64,000 nt of DNA from Ligula intestinalis. Taxonomy: Eukaryota > Platyhelminthes > Cestoda > Diphyllobothriidea > Diphyllobothriidae. A program made the translations under genes and the position numbers. Below, one piece after another: positions 45,190-57,112 of this stretch. The stretch covers positions 69,701,190 through 69,765,189 of the forward strand of contig JAYGXS010000001.1 in the NCBI GenBank assembly GCA_036362985.1, written 5' to 3'. How positions within the stretch are numbered: position 1 is the stretch's first letter; each line of letters opens with the position of its first letter. Below the pieces are notes generated by a model. It saw nothing but the letters and a program-made list of their open reading frames with translations, made no database searches and had not been told where the DNA came from.

Positions 45190-45858
45190 TATGTGGTTTT
45201 TTTTCAGTGATTTATATGCAGCCTTAGCATACCCACTATCTTTTTTATGCTGTTTTTCTGTGCCCGAACCGACTTCACAAGAAAGTGGAGTTGTACAATC
45301 TCGTTCTCTGATTGGAGCGTGTTGTTTGGTGAGTGTTTTGTTTCGCGCAGTATCGAGAGGATTTGAGGTGGAAGCTACCGATTTCGCTGCTTGGGTTGCC
45401 GGTGTCTGTTCATCTTTCTCAGTGGATGCTCCGCCTCAGGATTTTGCAAATACTCTTCTCTGCTGGCTACTCTTAACTTCAGGTACGATAATGTTGTACT
45501 TTTTAAGGCGGAAGCGAAGAGATTATTTCAATTCCTCCATCTCCATTTTCAGATTATGGAGCTCCTTATCGTGGTCTGCAAATTTGTGCAGAAGCGTAAG
45601 ACAGGATGTGCAAGCCTCATCTTTATAATTTACACCTCTTAAACTTCTGAGACTTTTCATCCGTTTGCTGGGAGGACTTTTCAATAAACTTCGAGACCGC
45701 TCTTCTGTAGTTGATAATCTAATTTGATCCTCAATACTTTACTCTTCTATGGCTCCATCGTCTAGCCGTTCGACTTCCACCCGAGGTGTCCGCGGTTGGA
45801 TTTCTGGCCCCGCTGACAGTTTAGTAGAATTATCGAGGGTAATATTTGCTACTTCCAT
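45190..45858 (-). pseudogene. LINE B ORF1-like region
   Basis: A frame from ATG 45858 (MEVANITLDNSTKLSAGPEI) is open except for three stops (after AIEE, after EMEELK, and after VFAKS). It encodes a charged protein with a CTSCLTLLHKFADHDKELHN segment (CxxC, possible coiled coil) and a basic C-terminal part rich in Lys. Its place upstream of the endonuclease suggests the nucleic-acid-binding ORF1 protein; I see no named domain. Confidence 0.6.
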
Positions 45859-45866
45859 TTGCAAAC

Positions 45867-47351
45867 GAAACGACTAAATTCAAAATGCGACTATGACGTA
45901 GTGTGTTGTCTGGTATTCAAAATAACGAAAATCTTCTGACGGTCTGTAAAGTATTGCAAATATTTCTAGCAGACTGAGTAAACAATACGCTTTATTACTT
46001 AGAAGCACTTTTAAAGGTGTATAAACAATATGCAGGATATTCAGGAACGACTCAGCCGTTTGTAGATCTTCGGGGTCCTGAATAACTGCTGATCTTGTTA
46101 CTGGTGATTTTTTCAGGCTGTTTTCACTTGCTTTGGTTGTAGGCTGCGAATTCAGTTCAATGACGTGAAGAACAAATTCCAATTTGATTACGTTTTCTTA
46201 TGAAGTTACGACACAATAACAAATTTCACGAGTTGCAGAAAGTACTTTTGCACATACAATTGAAGCGATAATATCAAAAACAGTACTGGCAAAATGGTAT
46301 CAGAATCCAAATAGTCTATGTTGGAGAGCAGAATGTAAGGTTGTGTCCAGTCGGGCTCAAGGTCAAAGGTGAATGGCGGACGATCGTGGTTGTTACTAAT
46401 CTCATCTGATAATAATTATAATGACGTATCATTCAAACAGATTGCGTCATTAACCTAATCTGATTCGGATATATCCGTTTGAAAAAAAAACAGTTGTCCT
46501 TTGACACCCGCCTGGGCTGTAGCTGTGTTCACTACTGGCTGCGGTGATTGCAGATCTTGGTCTACATCTCGGACAGCCAGTCACAGGCGCCATAGACTAC
46601 TTTTCGCCAAAAAGCTGCTCAAGCGGCAAGCGACCCACACTCCATGACATATACGCATTCATGCCAACAGTGCGCGCAGTCCCCGAGCCTACCATACGTC
46701 GGCGCTTCAGATCACCACTGAGTTTCTTCGTAAAGCAAACAACTCCTACTGGTCTTACCTCTTCTTTTTTATGCGAAACTGGGCCTTATAATTGCAGTGT
46801 TGTGAGCACACCCATGGCTTAGACACCTAAAAAATTTTATCATACGAGCGAGATATTTTTTCCTAGGAACTAACTAATCATGTTTGATTTATGTATGTAA
46901 GCCCAAATTTGATGTGTTTTTTTCATACTTGATTGTCTGTTATGAAGGCAAAGTGAACACTGTATGTCGGCCTATTATTGTAAATACAGTAGCAATTTAC
47001 ATCTATAGATTTGGATATCAAGATATCCATCCGATATCTATTTTTAACGATACTTGGCAATCGGTGATAGTGACGGCTTACGCTTGGAACTAGATACCTT
47101 TACTTTACGAACGAACATTTTATTATGTATTACCCCACAGACTTGTAGTAAAGTCAACTCGGGAGCGATTTGGTACTATAAAACCTTATTTTAAAAATAG
47201 AAAATAGGGAAAATATGTACATGGGCGCTTCCATTGCTGGTGTTCATGATTGTTCATCCTTGCCTGTAACCCTTGAAATATACAGGTATAAGATGGAAAA
47301 CAATGACCTCTACAAGCCATTAGTACGCTAACAAGTTACAAGTTGGCTTAC
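45867..47351. other. No sure gene; possible exon of the minus-strand gene at 47352
   Basis: A minus-strand frame at 46182-45880 contains SPVTRSAVIQDPEDLQTAES and FLNILHIVYTPLK behind an acceptor-like AATTCGCAG in matching phase 0. It could be the next exon of the gene at 47352-47647, but no family is recognised and no donor or clean end was found. The rest shows nothing. Confidence 0.3.
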
Positions 47352-47647
47352 CAGCGCCTCACGTTGCCACTTATGTCCCAGTGACCTGTGCTGCCCTTCC
47401 CCAATTCTGTCGAGGCGCAGTGTTATGTCCTCGAAATTTCTTGTCATTTGCCGAGTGAAGTCCGCCATAAAGCGGCACATTGGCAGTAACACTCCATCAC
47501 GACCGGGTATATTATCACTCAAAGTACCGTTGGAATATTCCACCGATGGTATTGTGTGAAAAGATATTAATTACCGTCAACATAATCCTCGTCGCCGACT
47601 GGGATAATGTCGTAGGATGGCTTGAACACCTCTTTCGCGTGGAGTTC
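47352..47647 (-). CDS. Two exons of an unrecognised minus-strand gene
   Basis: Exon 47647-47575 follows a pyrimidine-rich acceptor (CTTCTTCCTCTTAG) and encodes ELHAKEVFKPSYDIIPVGDE then DYVD, ending in phase 1 at GTAATT. Exon 47491-47352 starts after GATGGAG with the fitting phase and encodes VLLPMCRFMADFTRQMTRNF, EDITLRLDRIGEGQHRSLGH, KWQREAL, ending at GTAAGC. The intron is 83 nt. Composition and splice signals look genuine; the charged helical second part might be coiled coil. The family is not recognised, and neighbouring exons were not found with confidence. Confidence 0.55.
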
Positions 47648-47789
47648 CTAAGAGGAAGAAGAAGAAGAAATTCGTTAGTCATTAGGACTTTTTGTCCTCG
47701 AAAAACCAGCCTCTCCGAGCCCTGCCATGCCCCGTAGTCGACTACCATGAATATTAATGGGGCCAATCCCCACCTGGCCCTCTTAGAGC

Positions 47790-48136
47790 CCCGTCACGCG
47801 ATATAATTACTACAATTAGCTTAAAGATCAAATTTATCCACCGAATCTTATAAAGTTTGGCTTTCTTTTCTGCCCTGATCCCTCAATTATACAGATGTAC
47901 GGCCGGGCTCGCAATATCGTGATAATAGGCGTCCCCTGTGAAATGTTTTGCACGGGGGGGCCAGCCGGGACGAAAGTGATGACTTGACCCGCCTGAGTCC
48001 TCTCTTGCCCCGCATGAGCCCCTCCATGCCCCATGTACCATATTTACTCAAATTAGTTTAAAGATCACTTTTATCCACCAAATATTATAAATTTTGGTTT
48101 ACATTTTTTCTTTGATCCCTCAAATATACAGATGTT
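47790..48136. repeat. Imperfect tandem duplication, period about 238 bp
   Basis: 47790-47899 and 48028-48136 are similar throughout (TTAAAGATCA…TTTATCCACC…TGATCCCTCAA…ATACAGATGT). Spacing measured at two anchors is 237-238 bp. A GGCCATCCCC-TCCTGGCCC motif recurs at 47761 and 48188, so a third partial unit may exist. No coding support. Confidence 0.65.
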
Positions 48137-48926
48137 CCCCAGGAAATAACTTCTGGAATAGTAATTGGCCTTAATTAAATTCTGTCAAGGCCATCCCCTC
48201 CTGGCCCCTTCTGAGCCGGCGGGGCCACGTGTTTCAAGGGTGGTGATCGAGAGGCTTCACCTCCCAGTAGGTATATGGCCTCATCGATGGCAGGCCTTCG
48301 TGAGTGTTGTGAATGACGTCCACCAGGTTCTTCGCTCATATTGGTCTCTACAATCGCACAGGAAAACAGGCAGCTGTTCAGCGAGATATGTGGATCCACG
48401 ATGTGCATCATCGATGATCAAACCTTCGCTAGGAATATCTCTTCCCTATAGTGCTTGCGAGCCACTCACTATGAGGACTGTGCGTTATAGGGTTCAGAGC
48501 ATTGTTCGTTTATGCGAAGTAATAGTTAGTGGCTTTCGACAGCCTATTATTACTTAACGTATAATATTACCCATAGGATGACTCAATAAAACAAAACACC
48601 CATGTAAAAACGACGTGTTCAGTTGAAAATACATGTTGTAAGAAGATTATAAACATTTTATATTGATCAAAGTACCATGAGCTGCTAGCCAGGAAAACGT
48701 TTGACTGACAAAACAACGGGTTTTGTTAGGAAAACGCGTACGGAAACTCTAAAAATATACGGGTTGTGCTTTTTTCTAATTTCGCTAACTAACCCCCAGA
48801 TTTAGAACCAAGAAGTTATAAGATGTATTCATCTTAATTAATATTTCAGCTGATATGGCAATAAAACTTTGAAACTTTTTCGAGTAATGAATATACTATT
48901 TCGTGTGAGTGGAATTTGGAGTATCT
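48137..48926. other. 5' flank of the WD-repeat gene
   Basis: Nothing recognised apart from the partial repeat at 48188. The plus frame at 48165-48557 has no family resemblance. Sequence turns AT-rich from 48560 towards the start codon at 48927; no TATA box or initiator is claimed. Confidence 0.5.
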
Positions 48927-51900
48927 ATGTCGACCATCAATGACCGGCAAACTGGATTGACCTTCAGATCGCTTCATAAAAACCTATTATCGCGAGGGTT
49001 TGGTAACATGCAAGTGACGGACGATGACGAGATATCAGACCTTTCTTCTTATCACAGTAGTCTTTCTGAGCTTTCTGATGAGGAGCAACCAACCAAAAAA
49101 ATCCCAACCATAAATAATGCAAATATTTTAAGGGAGGAACATATGCACAGATCTGAGGAAGACAATGGTCTAAATTACTTAAGCAACTTAAAATTTGAAG
49201 CGCAATAGTAATGAAAATTAATGTCCATCTGTTCTTTAGTGAAATCGAAGATGAAGCACTTGAAATTAAAATCGCTCCAGACCGCAGTTGTTTTGTGGTC
49301 GCTATGTCGAGTGGTGTCATTCGGGTATGTGTGCATGTAAGGCGGTTTATTGTCGGATAGATATTTTTTATGGAAGATCAATCTAACAGGGCATCTGCGT
49401 TGCGATTAAAGGCCCCTGGTGAAAAGATGCCCTGCAATGCACTTGCTTTTACCTCGGTCCACAAGGCATCCAAGTCCAAACATAATCAACACTTGCTAGC
49501 CGTGTGTAAGGACAAATTAGTCGTCTACAGGTTTAGATTCTTCCGGATATGTTCGGTTGTGGAATTGTTTTGCGGGAACTGGAGCAAAAAGTCTCATTTG
49601 TGAATGGTATGAATCGGCAATTCCCTGTGAATTTAACAAAGTGTCGGATGAAAATCCCGAGCCAAATGAAATTTTGTGCATCTCCCTTGCGACTGACGAC
49701 TCACGGTTTGTAACGGGAGGAACTGATACAGTCATTAAAGTGTACGACTTTCTTAATAAAGCTCGACTTCTTGACCTGAAAGCGAGGTAATGTTGATCGA
49801 TTCATATTTAGTGCCTTCCATAGCGCCAAAACAGGTCTGAAAAGGCACTGTAATTACCATACTAGTCGTATCACTGCCTTAAGATATCACCCAAGAGGCG
49901 AATTTGATGTGGCATATAGCCATATTTTTGTGTCTGCAAGCTGGGATAATAGCGTTCAAATATGGGATGACAGAAATCCTGGTTCCTTATGGTATTCGGA
50001 TTTGGTGACCTTAATTTTTAGGCAGTATTATGGCCCCCATGTTGCTGGTTCAGATGGGCTGGATGTTGAAGCCAGTCAAAATTTAATTCTGACTTCATCG
50101 TGGACAAGAAGTAGTGTATTACTGCAGGTTTGACCTTAAATGCAAAAGCATTGTTTAGATGTGGAAATTTGCCGATTTTGTCTTGGTGTCTCCGACGCAT
50201 GTAAAGCGGCGGTCATCTGTCAACTACAGTAACCCCATAAATGAATTTGTACTGGAGGGTGCGCACTCGAAAACGCAGGTAAGATATATTGATGTATGGC
50301 GATCGAGCAATAGGGCATAATTTTTCGCTCGAAGGCAGTCTTTTGGTTTATGACAAAAACTTTTCTCTTTTGGTAAGCTAAACAATCAAGTTCGGGCCGA
50401 TAAAATGCGATAAAAATGGCTTGTGGTTGAGCTTATTTCCTTGCTAATTTGATATCTTTGTTTGCGATATAAAAATGCTGTTGTTTTTTATTTTTGTTGC
50501 TCCTATCTGTGAAGCATTTTTGACGCCTCTTTAAGGTTCACCGAACTTTATAGTTTATTATCGCTTTCCGATTTATCAATCCACATAAGTTGAGTAATGT
50601 ATATCTTTCCATCTGATTTTTACGGATACATCGGTTATCGCAATCCCATATCTCCTGTTTATGTGCTCTGCTACGTTTTATGACTTGGTAAGTTAACTTT
50701 TAGTGCGTCTCTATTTCCGCATCCTAGTGATTGATTATCAGGATGCTTTGCTCTCGAATTATGACGCTAGTTGATTATGCCATCTTCTAATTTCAGGGTG
50801 TCAAGCTCGCCAATAATAGCCAAATATTTATAAATCAGTTCAAAATTCCTATATTCTGTAATAAGCGTTATAAGAGAAACTGGTGCTTTCATAACACCTA
50901 CTCAGAAAATTACCCTGCTAGCACAATCCCCGTTTTCCCCCGTCGAGCGGCGGGGGAAAACGGGGGAAAACGGGGCTATACCCCCGCCGAGGACGGGGCT
51001 GAGGGCGGGGATGTCAACCCGTTTCTTATTTGCTTGTGTGTCTATATATGCCTTCAAGTTTGAAATATTTGATACGAGGGTTGTCATAAAAAAACCCTGC
51101 TCAGTTAAGTTTATATCTTTGGAGATATATACAAATTTTGATATTCTATTGAGATTCTTTATAATTCAAGTACAGCGATCTCACAAAAATGTTATACATA
51201 GTTTAACAAAAAGATACACTGTTATAGACTATGCTTCATAGAGCAAACAATCTTTAAAATTCGGTGCTGTGATTAGCAAGTGATCGACCACCTTCGACGA
51301 CTCCAGACCGTCGTGTAAAAAATGGCAAAATTTAACCATAATGGATACTCTCGGTAAACTGTTGAGGTATACTACTCACTATTCACGATCTGACGTGCTG
51401 GAATCTATCATGGTAAGCTAAACTCTGTGACTTGAATGTTGCCAGCTGACGGGACAACTGATATCGTGCGGTCCATCCTGTATTTGTGTGTGGGGCATCG
51501 GACAGCAATGGCTCTTAATGTGAACTCTTTGGCACTTCTTAGTTGCCGAGTGAACCCCATGCCCCTTGTGCATAGACCAGTGGGGTGCGGTAACTCCCCT
51601 GCTTACGGGTTCCCGATGTGCCAGTCACTGACAGCCTCGCCTGCCTCCGGTCTTCTTGACTCTCTTTAGACACTGGTAACAGGTATCACAGGAAGAAAGA
51701 GCGTGATCGACGAGATAAAACTTTGCTATTATTAAATTAAGCGCAAATTACTCTCCCTCTGTCTAATATGCTGTAGGACGCACGGCGGACAGCGTCGAAA
51801 TCTATGGCCGAACTTTCAGGTACCACAGCGCCCCTATGGGTCCCGAATGTTGTAGAGACAGTAGCGGAGCTGCTGTCTGATAGTGGCAATAAAACAATGA

Positions 51901-53482
51901 CTAGTTCAAAAATGGTTCAAATCATGTTTTAAGTAGGCAGTTTAAAGGTCTAAGAGAGTATGAAGAGACTCGAGGCAGTGCTTAATTGCGCAACGACGTC
52001 CTACTAAATTTGGCTCCCTGCAAGAACAACATATTTTCGTCTTGTTAAATGTCAGCAGCTTCTGTAGCTTTTGAAATCAGAATACTTTCTTTATGCTCGT
52101 TTTGTATCCAAATTTCCTGCAGCATATGACTGCTGGCGGCGATTTTATAAATACTTAACAATTGTCAAAAATTCGATTGAGAGGTTGCTGAGAATGAGCG
52201 TAAAGAGGGCCTTTAAATAAAAAATTAATGTTGTTTACTCTTCTTTCTTCATAAGTAGGTTAAATAAGTCCTTAATACTGTGAAAAATATGTTAAAAAGG
52301 ATATTTAACTATTTTTGAGTGTGAACTTGAAGATTTATAGGAAGCTGATCGTTTATTTATATCTTTCAGGGTTACGTCGCCAAATTTGGGATCTCCGGAA
52401 ATTTGGTATTTTTCACGGGCTCGAATACCAACATTCTGCGAATAATTGACATGGAAAACATGGCTGTATGTAGCATATTTAATTTGGAGCTTTATTATTG
52501 TTATCCCAGTGTACTACCCTTAAAATTGGTTCCCGTTTGGGGTGACTACTACATGAAATACCAGAAAAGGCTTCCTGCTGAATGCCAAATTATTGTTAGT
52601 TTTTGAGAAACTCAAGTTTTAAATAACATTTCAAGTGCTTTTATTGCGCATATTTTCTTTGAGCGTCAAAGTCCAGGAGGGTTGCCATGCATACAACTTA
52701 ACTCACGATTTGCACTTTACTGTTTGACAAAAACCATAAGAATGAATTGAATTGATTGAATCTTTACATATTTCATTCTCAAAGACAAATGCTTCTGCTT
52801 TCTGACTGCTCCTGGCTTGTAGCCATAAATCACTGCACTATCCATTGATCTACTGGTGCTTTTCCTTCAGCTTCAGGACAAATCATGCATTCACAATAAA
52901 TCCTTATAGCCCATTTTAAATAAGTCTGAAAGGTCCTTGAACTCCGAAGAGTATTTAAAAATCTACCGTTCTCTTTACAAACTAAGTGATCGGCTCACTT
53001 TACAGTTTACTACAACCAAATCATATGGGTTACGATGGTTGTTAATTACTTGTACCCTGTTGCGGATATTTTACTTTCGAATCATTATTTATCAACATAA
53101 AAAACAACTTAAATTGCAGAACAATTTCTTTAATAAGTTAAATTCTAAATTAAGTACAGAATCCCGGTAGCTCTATTCATAGGGATCTATTAGATATATA
53201 CTAGCTATCTCTCCTACAAAGGTAGGAGTGGCCGAAATATTTATATTTTATCAAGCCTTTGCGGCTTATATTCTAACTGTTGGAAAATATATAGTCTTTA
53301 TATTGTCCTTTTCTACATTGTAGACTGTTGCTGGAGTCAATAACTTACCAAACGCAGTTTACAGCCTGGACACATGTTTTGACCGAGTTGACAAAAGAAA
53401 GTGCATGGTGATTTTTACGAACAAAGCGAATATTTATAAAACCTCTTTCAACGCTCGCGCCGTTAGCATGTTAGCTGATTAA
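48927..53482 (+). CDS. WD-repeat protein, complete nine-exon gene (463 aa)
   Basis: Exons: 48927-49207, 49240-49323, 49390-49505, 49537-49786, 49812-49991, 50022-50127, 50159-50278, 52370-52465, 53324-53482 (TAA at 53480). All introns are GT..AG and the joined length, 1392 nt, is exactly 464 codons including the stop. Residues 1-93 are a polar N-terminus with an acidic/serine stretch (DDDEISDLSSYHSSLSELSD). The rest is WD-like: LLAVYSSGYVRLWNC, FVTGGTDTVIKVYDF, SRITALRYHPRGEF, FVSASWDNSVQIWDD, YYGPHVAGSDGLDV, LILTSSWTRSSVLLQMW, NTNILRIIDM. Such propellers bind partner proteins. The exact subfamily is not recognised. The first six introns are 32, 66, 31, 25, 30 and 31 nt; the last two are 2.09 and 0.86 kb. 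ATG 48927 is chosen as first ATG in frame; a GTG lies 18 bases upstream. Confidence 0.88.
49787..49811 (+). other. 25-nt intron of the WD-repeat gene
   Basis: It begins GTAATG and ends TTTAG, between AAAGCGAG and TGCCTTCC. Removing it restores the frame (DLKASAFHS) on both sides; keeping it gives a stop (TAA) at once. Confidence 0.75.
50279..52369 (+). other. Long intron of the WD-repeat gene with GC-rich hairpin
   Basis: 2.09 kb, AT-rich except for a G/C island at 50928-51012. The frames at 51011-51241 and 51436-51669 show no family resemblance. Confidence 0.7.
50928..51012. other. Perfect 15-bp GC-rich hairpin plus G-run cluster (possible G-quadruplex)
   Basis: 50928-50942 (CCCCGTTTTCCCCCG) and 50951-50965 are exact reverse complements with an 8-base loop. 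The plus strand then has further G runs (GGGGG, GGGG, GGGG, GGG, GGGG) up to 51012. It sits alone in an AT-rich intron. Confidence 0.8.
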
Positions 53483-56400
53483 AATCACTGATATATACCC
53501 ATATGTTTTAAAGTAGTCTGTTCTATTAAAATGTACCTTAAGATCCGTGAATTTGCGAATGCAGATTTGATATCTATTTTTAAACTCTCGAGCTGGCGTC
53601 TGACGAAGTCCTAGACAGCACGTAGCAAACCCAAATATCAAACCCTTATAAGCATGAGAAGGTGAGGACTAACATATCTTAAGCTTTTTCCAAAATATGG
53701 TCCCAATCACTTTTACTTGGCGTGTGTTTGCCACAGGGTCTGTTTAAAACACAAGATCCTGGAAGTATTGTTCGAAATTAAATCTCAATAACGATTCATC
53801 TGGTCTTCTTTCGATGTTTTTTCAGGATGCGAGAGTAAACACACTCATGCTTATTTCCAGGGCAAATCACGAGGTAATTTGACCAGTGATGGCCTACCTA
53901 AGCTATGAGCACATCGGCTTATGATAAATTTTTCCAATCCCACAAAGGCAAAACAGCTAATTAATACGAGCTTAACAGTCCCTTAACTGCCTACCGTGGG
54001 TCTCAGAATGGTTATTGGCATCATGCTGCAGAGGCACGGCATAGCCCTCAAACGCCAAGGTTTCTACTTCTTACCAAAATTTGTTCTATGGCTGAGTTGG
54101 TATACTTGGGACACACACATAAATAACTACATCAAAAGCATGAATTAAACATGTCAGTTAATATTTCAAAGATTGTCAACTTCTTTTGAATGATCAAATG
54201 TTATTAAAACGTTTGAGTGCAGGAGCATGGACTTTAACAGCACATTTAATGTTAGTTTCAGTTGAAAAGCGTTCATGGTCTATGAGCAAACAATGTTGCT
54301 GATATGGCAAAAAAATGTATTAGTCCTGTAGAAAGAGTGATTAAGCGCCCATTTCAGGCATCTAAACAACATAAATTGTGTGGGCAACTAAAAGAGGCAA
54401 GTACTGTACAAGCTAAGTTGTATTCTTTACAGAACTTTAGTTTAAGGTTATGCTTCTCGATAACCTATCAGATTATATATTTTGACATCTTTAAACCATA
54501 CGACGGCAAGTTCCCAATTGAAATTCGATACACGACCGCAATAGCTCGTACCCAGGATAGAAAACGACTAAATTCAGCCCTTAATACTCGGTACAACATT
54601 CTGTCAAGCCAGAAGATATCGCTATCTCCCAATACGTCATAAAAGACGCTTTTCAGCCTTTGCCATTTGTCGCTGTTGATGCAAGACTAATTACGATACG
54701 TTGTTTTATATTTGTTAGTCTAACAAAATTTTGTAGGAATACATGCTCGTAAGCTATAATTATATTAGGAAGCATATTATTAACTGGGCTACGCAGATAA
54801 CTTGATCATTTTCTAGAGCATTTGCCGGGTTGAGAAGGCTTTTTTATAAGTTGATGCGGCATGTTTTCTTTGATTTTGGAATTAAACGCATGAAAATCAG
54901 CACCAGGTCCCACATCATGAATCGTAGGTTCGTAACGTCGGGGCCGTCAAAGATAAGTAGGCAACACGTACTTATATTCGGGTTGCTATCTAAAATATTT
55001 ATGAAATACCAACAGCTTTCCTATTTTTGGAACGTCGGAGGACAGATGTTCAAACTGAAAGGTTGTGCAGCTTTTTCAACGCAGTGATAGAGATTAATTG
55101 AAACCGACCGGATGTGACGCAACTAGGAGGCGTTCAGCAGTAGCCTAAACTTCGCAACTTCTATTAGATCAACTCCTTGTAAAACGCCCTGTTTTTCAGG
55201 AACGTCAGGCTTCTGATAAAACTATAACCTACAGCCTTAAGAAGTAAAAGACAACGGACTCAGCGGCTTATAACCATCGAACTTTAACTGACTAAATAGT
55301 AAGTAGTCGCCTACAATTATGTAAACTACTCTTGAAATGTTCGGCTGTACCGATGCATTTCTTCATAACTGTGTACCAATAGGGAGTTAAAAGTCGTCTG
55401 CATATATTTCCCATAATAAACTTGACTTCACTTGACTAGATTATGGCGGGCGTTTATGGCAAGGACTGGAAAGGTCTTTTGTCTACGCTACTCTCCCCCC
55501 TCGACAATCTGTAAAAACATGTTAAAAGATTCATTTGGTGACCTTGAAAACAGCATCCACACATTAATAAGTACAAAAGAAGATAGCATATCATTCACAC
55601 GCTACTAGACTCTCGAAAGTTCCACACACCTAACGAGGTGCCTCAAGTATTCTGCGATGGTTGTGCGAACTAACAAAATAACACAACTAGTTCCCGCAGT
55701 GATAAGTGAGCTGTACAGTTCCAGGGAGTTAGTCTCCGGGGATCTCTATTGGAATTATATTTGCTCTGCCGAAATCTGCACACTTTTGAAGTCAACAAGT
55801 TTTTTTGCAAAGAAATGGATAAGGTGAATTTTGTTTTACAGGCCTGCAGTACAGCTCCGAGCGACTTGCCATTTTTAATGCTCCGGGGTACTAAGATGAG
55901 ACTCAGGCGACACTATTGTGACGTGCAAGTGTAAGAATCTACGTAGCTGTAAGGCTGTGTGATTTGAAACAAAGCGGCCTACCTCCGCTTGCCGTACAAG
56001 ACTAAAATTCGGAATTGTTTTGGCACCAGTTCACAACAGTGCGAACGCTTGATCGAACTTAAGCTACATGGATTCTATTTCAAGATAACGTCTGTGTGAA
56101 CCGGATTTTCTGTCACTTTCGAAGAGGAAGCAGCTTCCCCTACTATAACTATAACAATATTTTAAGACGCAGTTTGAAAACGTCGAGACGTTGGCGATTG
56201 CCAATTCGTAAAGGTATGGGAGTGAGACTATGCGGACCAATTCGAAGTCCAAAAACGGCCCTGCAGTCGAATACAAGCAAAATAAGCGGATTAATTTCCA
56301 TTGACTCAGGGATTAACTTTCTTCTTCTTCCACGGTCGAAGAATACTAACCGGTCAGGTTAAGAGACGTGCTCGTCCGGCTGCGCTTCGGAGCTCGATTT

Positions 56401-57051
56401 AAAACCCTCGCAGACGGTCACACAGCCGCCAGACACAGATGACTGGCGGTAACAAAGTACCCTGCCCCTTCTTGCAATACTTGGTCTGCTTTACAACTCT
56501 AAACCAGAACTTAGAATTTCACTAGCATTCCATATATTGTGGATGTTTTAAGCCACGGTGAAATGGACGTGGTGGCCGATATAACTTTGGTAGTAGTTAG
56601 GTTCTTACAAAATTCGGAAAAAAACGCAATATTCCACAAAGAAAATGGACGTTTACTCAGATAAATATCAGTGAGGACAGGCACATAGATGTCCCGAAGT
56701 ACTCTTTTAGCGAGGTGCACACTTCGTAACGGTTACTATATATGGAATTGGAAAATGCGTTACACATCAACACTGCATATCTTCGCATCCCGAAGTTTGC
56801 GGATAGTATAGTGAGATTTTCATTTAACCTTCACGAACCTTATACACCAAAAGCTTGGTTATTGCACGCGCATAGGTGGCCGCGACATGGTGGAGCCCGA
56901 AAAATAAGAAGCCTGAGCATTTTCAGTTCACCAGCGACAACTGCGATCAATGCGTATAACATCAAAAAGAACATATGTTTCCAATAGAATTGAATATGCG
57001 AGTAGTCTGCGCACGTCTCAGACTTTTCTACGATTACCTATGATTAAAAAG
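53483..57051. other. Intergenic region, no recognised gene
   Basis: 3.6 kb. Open frames at 54304-54642, 54830-55087 and 56096-56362 (plus) show no family, no splice-supported partner and compositional bias, so they are not called genes. A short exon cannot be excluded. Confidence 0.5.
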
Positions 57052-57112
57052 TCTCGACGGAATCCTAAACGTCAGGACGATAAAACTCTTGTTCCAGTGA
57101 TCGCTTCTTCAG
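57052..57112 (+). repeat. Decayed copy of the hammerhead-like dispersed repeat
   Basis: It shares the layout GACGGAATCCTAAACGTCAG, then AAAACTCTTGTTCCAGTGAT and CGCTTCTTC, with 26400-26470. The core box reads TAAAC in place of GAAAC. Confidence 0.4.

Larger units (their letters stand above)
41553..45866 (-). mobile_element. CR1/Jockey-like LINE 'B', near full length, inactivated
   Basis: Order on the minus strand: ORF1-like region from ATG 45858, endonuclease (43837-44820), RT (42268-43530), C-terminal domain (to about 41770) and a 3' tail of tetranucleotide repeats (41553-41570, GTCA on plus). ORF2 is broken by a few stops and frameshifts. It is related to element A, but the endonuclease and RT domains differ at many positions, so the two are different subfamilies and not a duplication. 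Confidence 0.92.

Noticed and set aside
54304..54642. 112-codon plus-strand frame in intergenic DNA
   Set aside because: No domain, no splice partner and AT-driven composition; it could still be a lineage-specific gene but I cannot support it.
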